Source: JBCBTD01 sp039818825 | Lineage (GTDB): Bacteria; Pseudomonadota; Alphaproteobacteria; Geminicoccales; Geminicoccaceae | Length of the DNA stretch: 64,000 nucleotides | NCBI GenBank assembly: GCA_039818825.1 | Contig: JBCBTD010000017.1 | Span: 1 to 64,000, forward strand | Reading direction: 5' to 3' | In this document: positions 34,285 through 42,491 of the stretch, in pieces | Position numbering within the stretch: position 1 is the stretch's first letter | Layout of the letters: each line of letters begins with the position of its first letter | The notes under the pieces: model-generated | What the model was told of the DNA's origin: nothing | Seen by the model: the letters and a program-made list of their open reading frames with translations, nothing else | The model's database searches: none | Made by a program: the position numbers and the translations under genes

Positions 34285-35214
34285 ATGAGCCTGCGGTTCT
34301 ACACCCACCCGATCGCCCTCAAGCATGATCCGGGCCCGGGCCATCCCGAGGCGCCGATCCGCATGCAGATGATCTTGCGCGCCGTCGACGACGCGCATGA
34401 CTTGGACATCGTGCGTCAGGAAGCGCCGGAAGCCCGACGTGACGACTTGGTGCGGGTGCACAGCGCCGCGCACGTCGGCAACGTCCTCGACCAGGTGCCG
34501 CGTTCAGGGCTGATGCCGATCGATGCCGACACGTGGCTCAATCCCTTTACCGGCGAGGCAGCACTGCGCTCGGCCGGTGCCGTCGCCGCCGCGGTCGATG
34601 CGGTGGTCGGTGGGCCGGACCGCCGCGCCTTTGTCGCCATGCGGCCGCCCGGGCACCACGCCGAGCCTGGCGTGGCGATGGGGTTCTGCTTCTTCAACAA
34701 CATCGCCGTCGGTGCGGCCCGCGCGCTCGAGGTGCACGGCCTTGCCCGCGTCGCCATCCTCGATTTCGACGTGCATCACGGCAACGGCACCGAGGCCATC
34801 TTCGACAGCGAGCCGCGGGTCCTCTACGCGTCGATCCACCAGGCGCCGCTGTTCCCGGGGACGGGCCGTGAGGGCGATACCGGCGTCGGCAACGTCTTCA
34901 ACACGCCCGTGCGCGGCGGCACCGACGGGCCGGCCTGGCGGCGGGCGCTGGAGGACCGGATCCTCCCGGCGATCGACGCGTTTGCTCCCGACCTGATCAT
35001 GTTGTCGGCCGGCTTCGACGCTCATGCCGCCGACCCCCTTGCCAACGTGCGGCTCACCGAGGCGGATTTCGGTTGGGTCACCGAGCGCATGGTCGAACTT
35101 GCCGAGCGCCACAGCAACGGGCGTATCGTTTCGACGCTGGAGGGTGGCTACGATCCGGATGCGTTGGCCCGGTCGGTCGTTTGCCATCTTCGCGCGCTGG
35201 GAGCCACGACATGA
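34285..35214 (+). CDS. histone deacetylase-family hydrolase
   Basis: A 309-residue zinc amidohydrolase of the HDAC/AcuC/acetylpolyamine amidohydrolase group. The active-site blocks are RPPGHHAEPGVAMGFCFFNN, VAILDFDVHHGNGTEAIF (zinc ligands Asp and His), MLSAGFDAHAADPLA (zinc Asp) and the transition-state Tyr in LEGGYD. Bacterial members deacetylate polyamines, acetoin-related substrates or acetyl-CoA synthetase. It lies one base after mfd and overlaps xseB by 4 bases, the usual HDAC-xseB-ispA-dxs block of alphaproteobacteria. Substrate cannot be told from sequence. Confidence 0.94.
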   Translation: MSLRFYTHPIALKHDPGPGHPEAPIRMQMILRAVDDAHDLDIVRQEAPEARRDDLVRVHSAAHVGNVLDQVPRSGLMPIDADTWLNPFTGEAALRSAGAVAAAVDAVVGGPDRRAFVAMRPPGHHAEPGVAMGFCFFNNIAVGAARALEVHGLARVAILDFDVHHGNGTEAIFDSEPRVLYASIHQAPLFPGTGREGDTGVGNVFNTPVRGGTDGPAWRRALEDRILPAIDAFAPDLIMLSAGFDAHAADPLANVRLTEADFGWVTERMVELAERHSNGRIVSTLEGGYDPDALARSVVCHLRALGATT

Positions 35215-35468
35215 GCGAGGCCACCGAGAAGCACGCGCCGGTTGGGTCGCTGAGCTTCGAGGACGCCCTTCGCGAGCTGGAGACCATCGTCGATCGCCTC
35301 GACCGTGGTGAGATCGCACTTGCTCAGTCGATCGAGGCCTACGAGCGCGGGACGGCGCTGCGTCAGCATTGCGAACGCAAGCTCGACGAGGCGCGGCTCC
35401 GGGTCGAGCGCATCTCTCGTGGGCCCGACGGCGTCGAGACGGCACCATTGGACGAGGACGAGGGATGA
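35211..35468 (+). CDS. xseB: exodeoxyribonuclease VII small subunit
   Basis: An 85-residue two-helix protein with the family pattern LSFEDALRELETIVDRLDRGEI and the second helix SIEAYERGTALRQHCERKL. It binds XseA to form exonuclease VII, which digests single-stranded DNA. ATG 35211 overlaps the HDAC stop (ATGA) and the stop overlaps the ispA ATG. Confidence 0.95.
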   Translation: MSEATEKHAPVGSLSFEDALRELETIVDRLDRGEIALAQSIEAYERGTALRQHCERKLDEARLRVERISRGPDGVETAPLDEDEG

Positions 35469-36352
35469 GCGCGTCGTTCGCGGCGGCGCGGGCGGCGGTA
35501 ACGCCGGCGATCGAGGCCGAACTCGCGGCGATCGTGCCCGAGGCCGGGCTCGAGGCACCGCGGCTAGGCGCAGCGATGCGCTATGCACTCATGGCCGGTG
35601 GCAAACGCGTCCGCCCGCTGTTGACGGTCCTGTGTGGGCGCCCGTTCGCGGTGCCCGAGCCGGTCACGATCAAGGTGGGTGCTGCTGTCGAGTGTCTGCA
35701 CACATACTCGCTGATCCACGATGACCTGCCGGCGATGGACGACGCGGCCGAGCGACGTGGCCGGCCCAGCCTGCATCGCGCTTTCGACGAGGCGACGGCA
35801 ATTCTGGCCGGTGACGCCCTTCAAGCTGTGGCATTCGAGCGACTCGCGGCAGAAGACCTCGACCTACCGGCCGATGCCAAGGTTGCGCTCGTCCGCGGCT
35901 TGGGCCAAGCGGTGGGACTTGGCGGCATGTGCGGGGGGCAGATGCTCGACCTGGAGGCGGGTTCGGGGACGACTTTCGACGGGCTACGGACGCTCCAGGC
36001 GCTCAAGACCGGCGCGTTGATCACCTTCGCCTGCGACGCTGGAGCCATTGCCGGCGGTGCTGGAGCGAGCGAGCGTCGTGCGGTGTGTGACTACGGACGT
36101 GCCGTTGGCGCCGCCTTCCAAATCCGCGACGACCTGTTGGACGTCGTGGGCGATCCGGCGTTGGTCGGCAAGGATCTCGGGCGGGACGAGATCCAGGCCA
36201 AAGCCACGTTCGTCAGTGCTCTGGGTGTCGACGGGGCATCCCGGGAGCTGGCGTCGGCCGTCGAGGCCGCCGAAACGGCGGTCGCGCCATTCGGTGAATC
36301 GGCGCGGCCCCTCCAGGAGCTGGCGCGTTACATCGCGGCGCGCAGCAGTTGA
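35465..36352 (+). CDS. ispA: farnesyl diphosphate synthase
   Basis: A 295-residue polyprenyl synthase that condenses IPP with DMAPP and GPP to farnesyl diphosphate. The first Asp-rich motif DDLPAMDD is at about residues 85-92 with two bulky/aromatic residues before it (HTYSLIH), typical of a C15 chain-length setting; the second is DDLLDVVGD at about 222. It also has the GGKRVRP substrate block. It overlaps xseB by 4 bases and is followed by dxs. Its product feeds HpnD/HpnC directly downstream as well as quinone and undecaprenyl synthesis. Confidence 0.96.
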   Translation: MSASFAAARAAVTPAIEAELAAIVPEAGLEAPRLGAAMRYALMAGGKRVRPLLTVLCGRPFAVPEPVTIKVGAAVECLHTYSLIHDDLPAMDDAAERRGRPSLHRAFDEATAILAGDALQAVAFERLAAEDLDLPADAKVALVRGLGQAVGLGGMCGGQMLDLEAGSGTTFDGLRTLQALKTGALITFACDAGAIAGGAGASERRAVCDYGRAVGAAFQIRDDLLDVVGDPALVGKDLGRDEIQAKATFVSALGVDGASRELASAVEAAETAVAPFGESARPLQELARYIAARSS

Positions 36353-36381
36353 TGAACGAGCGATGGGACTGTGAGAGGCGG

Positions 36382-38304
36382 ATGTCGGCGAAGGCCCTAC
36401 TCGATACGATCAACGAACCGGGCGACCTGCGCCGGCTGAAAGCCGAGCAGCTCCAGGACGTGGCGGATCAGCTGCGCCAGGAAACGATCGAGACCGTTGC
36501 GACCACCGGCGGGCACCTCGGTGCCGGGTTGGGCGTGGTCGAGTTGACCGTGGCGTTGCACTACGTGTTCCAGACACCGCGCGACAAGGTGATCTGGGAC
36601 GTCGGGCACCAGGCCTACCCGCACAAGATCCTGACTGGCCGCCGCGACCGCATCCGCACCCTGCGTCAGCCGGGCGGCTTGTCTGGCTTCACCAAGCGGG
36701 CAGAGAGCGAGTACGACCCGTTCGGCGCCGCCCACAGCTCGACGTCGATCTCCGCCGGCCTCGGCATGGCGGCTGCGCGCGACATGGCCGAGGACACGTT
36801 CGACGTCATCGCCGTAATCGGCGACGGGGCGATGACCGCAGGCATGGCCTACGAGGCGCTCAACAACGCCGGCGCGTCGAAGTCGCGGCTGATCGTCATC
36901 CTCAATGACAACGACATGTCGATCGCGCCCAACGTCGGTGCGATGAACAACTACCTGTCGCGGGTCGTTTCCTCGCACAGCTTCCGCTCGGTGCGCCACG
37001 TCGCCAAGCAGATCACCAAGTATTTCCCGAAGCCGCTCGCCCACGTCGCGGCCAAGACCGAAGGCATGGCGCGCAGCCTCGTGACCGGCGGCACGTTGTT
37101 CGAGGAGCTTGGGTTCTACTACGTGGGGCCCGTGGACGGCCACAATCTGGAGCATCTCGTGCCGGTGCTCGAGAACGTGCGTGAGAACTGCGACAGCGGC
37201 CCCGTACTGGTCCACGTGGTGACCGAGAAGGGCCGGGGCTTCGGTCCGGCGCGCAGCGCCGACGACAAGTGCCACGCCGTCAACAAGTTCGACCCGGCCA
37301 CGGGTCTTCAGGTGGCGAAGACGTCGAATGCGCCCAGCTACACGGGCACCTTCGCCAAGGCGCTGGTGGCGGCGGCGGAAGCCGACCCGAAGATCGTCGG
37401 GGTGACGGCCGCGATGCCCGACGGCACCGGTGTCCAGAAGCTGATGGACCGGTTTCCCGAGCGCACTTTCGACGTCGGCATCGCCGAACAGCACGCGGTC
37501 ACGTTCGCGGCCGGCTTGGCGACGCAGGGCTTCAAACCGTTCTGCGCAATCTACTCGACCTTCCTGCAGCGCGCTTACGACCAGGTCGTCCACGACGTGG
37601 TGTTGCAATCGCTGCCCGTGCGCTTCGCCATCGACCGCGCCGGCTTCGTCGGCGCCGACGGCCCGACCCATGCCGGGTCGTTCGACCTCGCTTATCTCAC
37701 GTGCCTGCCGGGCATCGTGGTGATGGCGGCAGCCGACGAGGCCGAACTGACCCACATGGTGGCCACGGCGGCCGCCCATGACGCTGGTCCGATCGCCTTC
37801 CGCTATCCACGCGGCGAGGGTGTCGGCGTCGAGATGCCCGAGAAGGGCGAGGTGCTGCCGATCGGCCAGGGCAGGGTGCTGCGCAACGGCACGACCGTGG
37901 CGCTGTTGTCGCTCGGTCCCAGGCTCCACGAATGCCTGGCCGCAGCCGACCAGCTGGCCCAGCGTGGGGTTTCGACCACGGTTGCCGACGCCCGGTTCGC
38001 CAAGCCACTGGACGAGGCGCTGATCACCCGGCTCGCGCGCGAGCACGATGTGCTGCTGACGATCGAGGAGGGCAGCATCGGGGGCTTCGGCAGCCAGGTG
38101 CAGCAGGTGCTTCTCGACGCTGGGCTGCTCGACCGTGGCGTCCTGAAACTCCGCAGCCTGGTGCTGCCCGACCGCTTCGTCGACCAGGGAACCCAGACCG
38201 GCATGTATGCGGACGCCGGTATGGACGCGAAAGCCATCGTCGCTCGTGCCCTCGATCTCTTGGACGTCCCGGTGGCGGCGCGGTCGACCTCGGCGGCGTC
38301 CTGA
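36382..38304 (+). CDS. dxs: 1-deoxy-D-xylulose-5-phosphate synthase
   Basis: A 640-residue thiamine-diphosphate enzyme that makes DXP from pyruvate and glyceraldehyde-3-phosphate, the entry step of the MEP isoprenoid pathway. It shows TTGGHLGAGLGVVELTVALH, the GHQAYPHKILTGR block, the ThDP motif IGDGAMTAGMAYEALNNAG, the second-domain TFDVGIAEQHAVTFAAGLA with the catalytic Glu, and the transketolase C-terminal region. ATG 36382 follows GAGAGG; an in-frame ATG at 36349 has no site. It immediately precedes the hopanoid genes and probably helps to supply them. Confidence 0.97.
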   Translation: MSAKALLDTINEPGDLRRLKAEQLQDVADQLRQETIETVATTGGHLGAGLGVVELTVALHYVFQTPRDKVIWDVGHQAYPHKILTGRRDRIRTLRQPGGLSGFTKRAESEYDPFGAAHSSTSISAGLGMAAARDMAEDTFDVIAVIGDGAMTAGMAYEALNNAGASKSRLIVILNDNDMSIAPNVGAMNNYLSRVVSSHSFRSVRHVAKQITKYFPKPLAHVAAKTEGMARSLVTGGTLFEELGFYYVGPVDGHNLEHLVPVLENVRENCDSGPVLVHVVTEKGRGFGPARSADDKCHAVNKFDPATGLQVAKTSNAPSYTGTFAKALVAAAEADPKIVGVTAAMPDGTGVQKLMDRFPERTFDVGIAEQHAVTFAAGLATQGFKPFCAIYSTFLQRAYDQVVHDVVLQSLPVRFAIDRAGFVGADGPTHAGSFDLAYLTCLPGIVVMAAADEAELTHMVATAAAHDAGPIAFRYPRGEGVGVEMPEKGEVLPIGQGRVLRNGTTVALLSLGPRLHECLAAADQLAQRGVSTTVADARFAKPLDEALITRLAREHDVLLTIEEGSIGGFGSQVQQVLLDAGLLDRGVLKLRSLVLPDRFVDQGTQTGMYADAGMDAKAIVARALDLLDVPVAARSTSAAS

Positions 38305-38314
38305 CCGTCGCCAG

Positions 38315-39163
38315 TTGACCAGCGACGCTTTCGAGGCGCCGTCCGGCAAGCACGCTGGGAGTGAGAACTTTCCGGTGGCGTCATGGCTGCTGCGGGCAGA
38401 ACTCAGGCCGCATGCGGTGGCGTTCTACGACTTCGCCCGGGCCATCGACGATGTGGCCGATGCTCCGGCGCTCGGCGCCGAGGTCAAGCGCGAGCGGTTG
38501 GCCGCGTTCGATGCAACCTTGGCCGGAACGGCGGACGGCGGGCCCGTCAAGGCCGCGGCGTTGCGCCGTAGCCTCCTGGCGACCGGTGTCTCCGACCGCC
38601 ACGGTCGCGACCTGATCCGCGCCTTCGTCCTCGATACCGAAAAGCAGCGCTACGCCGACTGGGATGACCTGATGGCGTACTGCATGCTGTCGGCGGCGCC
38701 GGTCGGCCGATACCTGCTCGACCTCCACGGCGAGGATCGCGCCCTGCATCCGGCGAGCGATGCGCTGTGCAGCGCGCTCCAGGTGATCAATCACTTGCAG
38801 GACTGCGCCGACGACTACCGAGCGCTCGACCGGGTCTATCTGCCAGCGCCATGGTTGGCTGCGGAGGGATTGCAGGTCGACGTGTTGGCGGGGCACACCT
38901 CGCCGTTGGGGCTGCGTCGCGTCCTCGACCGTTGTTTGGATGGCACCGACGACCTGCTCGAACGGTCGCGGCCGATGCTCCGGGGGCTCGCCAGCCCGCG
39001 TCTGGCGTGCGAGACGGCGGCGATCCAGGCGCTAGCCGAGCGTCTCGTACGCGAGTTGCGCCGTCGCGACCCGCTCGCCGAACGGGTCGCGCTGGGGAAG
39101 GGCGCGATGCTTCGCGTTGGTCTCAGCGGGGTCAGTCGTGCGCTCGTCGCCCGCGCCCGATGA
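38315..39163 (+). CDS. hpnC: hydroxysqualene synthase HpnC
   Basis: A 282-residue head-to-head prenyl synthase fold protein that turns presqualene diphosphate into hydroxysqualene. It begins with the family segment GSENFPVASWLL, has the first Asp motif in ARAIDDVADA, the YCMLSAAPVGRYLLDL block and the second Asp motif in INHLQDCADDY. TTG 38315 is used because it is the only in-frame start near the conserved N-terminus; the ribosome site is weak, 10 bases after the dxs stop, so coupling to dxs is likely. The stop overlaps hpnB. Confidence 0.93.
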   Translation: MTSDAFEAPSGKHAGSENFPVASWLLRAELRPHAVAFYDFARAIDDVADAPALGAEVKRERLAAFDATLAGTADGGPVKAAALRRSLLATGVSDRHGRDLIRAFVLDTEKQRYADWDDLMAYCMLSAAPVGRYLLDLHGEDRALHPASDALCSALQVINHLQDCADDYRALDRVYLPAPWLAAEGLQVDVLAGHTSPLGLRRVLDRCLDGTDDLLERSRPMLRGLASPRLACETAAIQALAERLVRELRRRDPLAERVALGKGAMLRVGLSGVSRALVARAR

Positions 39164-40293
39164 TGCTTCTCGCCGCCGTGTCGCTGGTCGCGTGGCTGGG
39201 CCTCTTGTTCGCACATCACGGCTTTTGGCGCGCCGACCAGCGCCTCGCCCAGGCGCTCCCCCAGGCCTGTCCGCCGGTGCTCGCCATCGTCCCGGCGCGG
39301 AACGAGGCGGCGACGGTCGACGTGGCGCTTCGGAGCCTGTTGACGCAAGACTACCTGGGTCAACTGACGGTGATCGTCGTCGACGACCACAGCAGCGACG
39401 GCACGGGCGATCTCGCAAGGAGCGTGATGCTGCCCTCGTCGGGAGCACGTCAGGTCGTGGTTGTCGATGCCCCGCCATTGCCGGAAGGCTGGAGCGGCAA
39501 GGTCGGCGCCCAGCGAGCTGGCCTGGAGGCGGGCGTGGCGGTGGCGGCGGACTCGACCTGGCTGTGGTTGACCGACGCCGACATCGCCCACCCGCCGGAC
39601 GTTCTTTCGCGGCTCGTGGCCAAGGCGGAGGCCGGACGCTTCGATCTGGTGTCGCTCATGGTCAAGCTCGGCACGACGACGCCGGCTGCCCGCTGGCTGG
39701 TGCCCGCGTTCGTCTACTTCTTCCAACTGCTGTACCCGTTCGGTGCCGTCAACGACCCGAAGCAGCCGGAGGCGGCTGCTGCCGGCGGTTGTATCTTGGT
39801 CGAGCGGGCGCGGTTCGAGCGGGTCGGCGGCTTCGCGGCGATCGCCGGGGCGCTGATCGACGACGTGGCCTTGGCCAAGCTCGTGAAGGGCGCTGGGGGG
39901 CGGTTGTGGATCGGCCTTGCCGACGCCAGCCGGTGCCGTCGCGTCTACCGCTTCGCCGAGCTTTGGGCGATGGTTGCGCGGACGGCGTTCACCGAGCTTC
40001 GCCACTCCTACGTGCGGCTGGTGGCCGCCATGATAGGGCTCGGCGTCGTGTTCTTGGCCCCGCCCCTGGCGCTGGCGCTGGGCGATGGGGCGGCGCAGGC
40101 GGCTGCGCTGCTGGCTTGGGGACTGATGGCGTTCAGCTTTGTCCCGACCATGCGTGACTATGGGCTCGGGACGTGGCGCACCGTCTTCTTGCCGGCGGTG
40201 GCGCTGCTCTACATGGCCATGACCTTGGATTCTGCGCTTACCCACGCCCGGGGCAGGGGAGCGCGTTGGCGGGGCCGGGCTTACGGCGCATGA
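39160..40293 (+). CDS. hpnB: hopanoid-associated glycosyltransferase HpnB
   Basis: A 377-residue GT2-type membrane glycosyltransferase. A first membrane helix (1-20) precedes the GT-A domain with AIVPARNEAATVDVALRSLL, VVDDHSSDGTGD and the DAD element of WLWLTDADIAH; later come the IDDVALAKLVK block and two or three C-terminal helices. The family is found in hopanoid loci, but its exact substrate is not established. ATG 39160 overlaps the hpnC stop (ATGATG). An 84-base gap to hpnD is the longest within this part of the cluster. Confidence 0.92.
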   Translation: MMLLAAVSLVAWLGLLFAHHGFWRADQRLAQALPQACPPVLAIVPARNEAATVDVALRSLLTQDYLGQLTVIVVDDHSSDGTGDLARSVMLPSSGARQVVVVDAPPLPEGWSGKVGAQRAGLEAGVAVAADSTWLWLTDADIAHPPDVLSRLVAKAEAGRFDLVSLMVKLGTTTPAARWLVPAFVYFFQLLYPFGAVNDPKQPEAAAAGGCILVERARFERVGGFAAIAGALIDDVALAKLVKGAGGRLWIGLADASRCRRVYRFAELWAMVARTAFTELRHSYVRLVAAMIGLGVVFLAPPLALALGDGAAQAAALLAWGLMAFSFVPTMRDYGLGTWRTVFLPAVALLYMAMTLDSALTHARGRGARWRGRAYGA

Positions 40294-40348
40294 GGGGCGG
40301 GTTCGGCCACGATTGACGTCGAGACGAATTGCGGCTTTGCACGGGCCG

Positions 40349-40360
40349 CGCGCATGCGCG
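40349..40360. repeat. perfect 12-base palindrome between hpnB and hpnD
   Basis: CGCGCATGCGCG lies 18 bases before the hpnD start. TTGACG at 40313-40318 upstream could be a -35 element of an internal promoter, but no good -10 is seen. Confidence 0.3.
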
Positions 40361-40377
40361 TGACACCGGGAGTGACC

Positions 40378-41238
40378 ATGACCGTTGCCGCCCCCATCGA
40401 CGCCGCTCGAGACGACGCTCGCGAGGTCGATGCGACCGTCGCGTCGTCGGGCAGCTCGTTCTTCTGGGCGATGCGGTTCCTGCCGCCACCCCGCCGGCGG
40501 GTCGTCTTCGCGATCTATGCGTTCTGTCGTGAGGTGGACGACATCGCCGACGGCGACCTCTCGGCCGCGGCGAAGATCGAGGCGCTGGCGGCCTGGCGCG
40601 ACGAGATCGCCGCGCTCTACCAAGGCCGGCCGAGTCGTGCCGTCACTCGGGTGCTCGCCGTCGGCGTCGAGCGCTACGACCTACACCGGGCGGACTTCGA
40701 AGCGATGATCGCCGGTATGGCCATGGACGCCAACGGACCGATCGTGGCGCCTGGTCGTGCCGACCTCGACCTCTACTGCGATCGCGTCGCCAGCGCCGTC
40801 GGCAGACTGTGCGTGCCCGTGTTCGGCGTCCCCGGTCCGCCGGGCCGCGCCGTCGCTGACCCCCTCGGCCGTGCTTTGCAGCTCACCAACATCCTTCGCG
40901 ACGTCGACGAGGACGCTGGTCAGGGGCGTCTCTACCTGCCCCGCGAGGCTCTGGCCGCCACCGGCGTGCCGCTCGATCCGGCGGCGGCGGTCGAGCATCC
41001 AGAACTGGGGAGGGTGTGCAGCGAGCTCGCGACCGATGCCCGCCGGTTCTTCACCGACGCCGAGCGTGCCATCGCCGCCTGTGATCGGCGGCGGATCCGG
41101 CCGGCACGGATGATGATGGCGGTGTACCGCTGCAGCTTCGATCGGCTCTGCCAGCGCGGCTGGGCGTCGCCCCGCCGGCCCGTCGGCCCCGGCAAGCTCC
41201 ACAAGCTCTGGATCGCTCTGACGTCCGGACTGGCCTGA
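40378..41238 (+). CDS. hpnD: presqualene diphosphate synthase HpnD
   Basis: A 286-residue squalene/phytoene synthase-fold enzyme joining two farnesyl diphosphates into presqualene diphosphate. Key blocks are SSFFWAMRFLPPPRR, AIYAFCREVDDIADGD (first Asp motif), DLDLYCDRVASAVGRL and LTNILRDVDEDAGQGRLYLP (second Asp motif). ATG 40378 is preceded by GGGAG with good spacing; an in-frame ATG at 40354 is not. It is the first of HpnD-HpnE and works in sequence with HpnC upstream. Confidence 0.95.
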   Translation: MTVAAPIDAARDDAREVDATVASSGSSFFWAMRFLPPPRRRVVFAIYAFCREVDDIADGDLSAAAKIEALAAWRDEIAALYQGRPSRAVTRVLAVGVERYDLHRADFEAMIAGMAMDANGPIVAPGRADLDLYCDRVASAVGRLCVPVFGVPGPPGRAVADPLGRALQLTNILRDVDEDAGQGRLYLPREALAATGVPLDPAAAVEHPELGRVCSELATDARRFFTDAERAIAACDRRRIRPARMMMAVYRCSFDRLCQRGWASPRRPVGPGKLHKLWIALTSGLA

Positions 41239-41243
41239 GCGAC

Positions 41244-42491
41244 GTGCGCACGATCCACGTGGCGGGCGCTGGCCTCGCCGGTCTCGCCGCGGCGATGGCG
41301 GCAGTGGAGGCGGGCGCACGGGTGGTGGTCTACGAGGCCGCGCGGCATGCCGGCGGCCGCTGCCGCTCGTTCGACGATCCGGTCGTCGGCAGGCGGATCG
41401 ACAACGGCAATCACTTGGTCCTCTCAGGCAACCGGGCGACGCTCGGCTACGTCGACGCGCTCGGCGTCCGCGACCGGCTGGTGGAGGTGCGGCCGGCGTC
41501 GTTTCCGTTCGTCGACCTCGCCGACGGCGAGCGTTGGGCCATCCGCCCCGGTCCGGCGTGGTGGCCGTTGTGGCCGTTGGAGCATCGCCGGCGCCCTCCG
41601 GGCGTGCGCGCCAGGGAGTTCGCGGCCGGTTTGGCCCTGTTGCGTGCCGGTCCCGACCAAAGTGTTGGCGACGTTGTGTCCACGTCTGGCGCGGCGTTCA
41701 GGCGCTTCTGGGAGCCGTTCGTGGTCGGCGTGCTCAACACCGACGCGGAGAGCGCGGCGGCGGCACTGTTGCGGCCGGTGATCCTCGAAACCTTGGCACG
41801 CGGCGAACACCGCAGCCGGCCATTGATCGCGCGCACGGGGCTTTCCGACGCCCTGGTCGAGCCGGCGGTCGAGTGGCTCCGCCGGCAGGGCGCGGTGGTC
41901 CATTTCGGCGCTCGGCTGGAGGCGCTGGATCTGACGGCCGATGGCGCCCGGGCGCTCCGGGTCGGCGGGACGTCCGTCGCTCTGGAAGCCGGCGACCAGA
42001 TCGTCGTGGCCCTGCCACCATGGGAGACCGCTTCGTTGTTGACTTGCCCTTCGCCACCAATGGGTTACAGTCCGATCTTGAACGCTCACTTCAGAGTGCC
42101 GGGAGGTGGTGTGACCACACCCACTCTGCTTGGAGTAGTCGGCGGCTTGGCGCAGTGGATCATTTGCCGGGAGGACGTGGCCTCGGTGACGGTGAGTGCT
42201 GCCGACGCGGTCATCGACACGCCGCCGGCCGCGTTGGCGGAACGGCTTTGGCCGGAGGTCGTCGCCGCGCTTGGCTTGGCGCCGGCGCCGCTCGGGCCAT
42301 CCCGGATCGTCAAGGAACGCCGGGCGACGATCCGCCAGACACCGGCGGCAGTCGCGGCGAAGTGGTCGGCCAAGACGCGCTGGCCAAACGTCACGATAGC
42401 GGGGGAGGCGACGGACACGGGCTTGCCCGCTACCATCGAAGCTGCCATCCGTAGTGGTCATCATGCCGTCAAAATGCTACACGCACTTTGA
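41244..42491 (+). CDS. hpnE: hydroxysqualene dehydroxylase HpnE
   Basis: A 415-residue FAD-dependent desaturase-like flavoprotein that reduces hydroxysqualene to squalene. The N-terminus HVAGAGLAGLAAAMAAVEAG is the FAD Rossmann motif, followed by HAGGRCRSFDD; the C-terminal FAD contact is NVTIAGEATDTGLPATIE-like, here at residues 389-406. GTG 41244 lies 5 bases after the hpnD stop. The stop is directly followed by the ATG of the cyclase gene. HpnC, HpnD and HpnE together replace a single squalene synthase. Confidence 0.95.
   Translation: MRTIHVAGAGLAGLAAAMAAVEAGARVVVYEAARHAGGRCRSFDDPVVGRRIDNGNHLVLSGNRATLGYVDALGVRDRLVEVRPASFPFVDLADGERWAIRPGPAWWPLWPLEHRRRPPGVRAREFAAGLALLRAGPDQSVGDVVSTSGAAFRRFWEPFVVGVLNTDAESAAAALLRPVILETLARGEHRSRPLIARTGLSDALVEPAVEWLRRQGAVVHFGARLEALDLTADGARALRVGGTSVALEAGDQIVVALPPWETASLLTCPSPPMGYSPILNAHFRVPGGGVTTPTLLGVVGGLAQWIICREDVASVTVSAADAVIDTPPAALAERLWPEVVAALGLAPAPLGPSRIVKERRATIRQTPAAVAAKWSAKTRWPNVTIAGEATDTGLPATIEAAIRSGHHAVKMLHAL

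Noticed and set aside
36397..38349. Minus-strand open frame of about 650 codons opposite dxs.
   Set aside because: Antisense to an intact Dxs with ThDP motifs; His/Arg/Gly-rich and without domain features.
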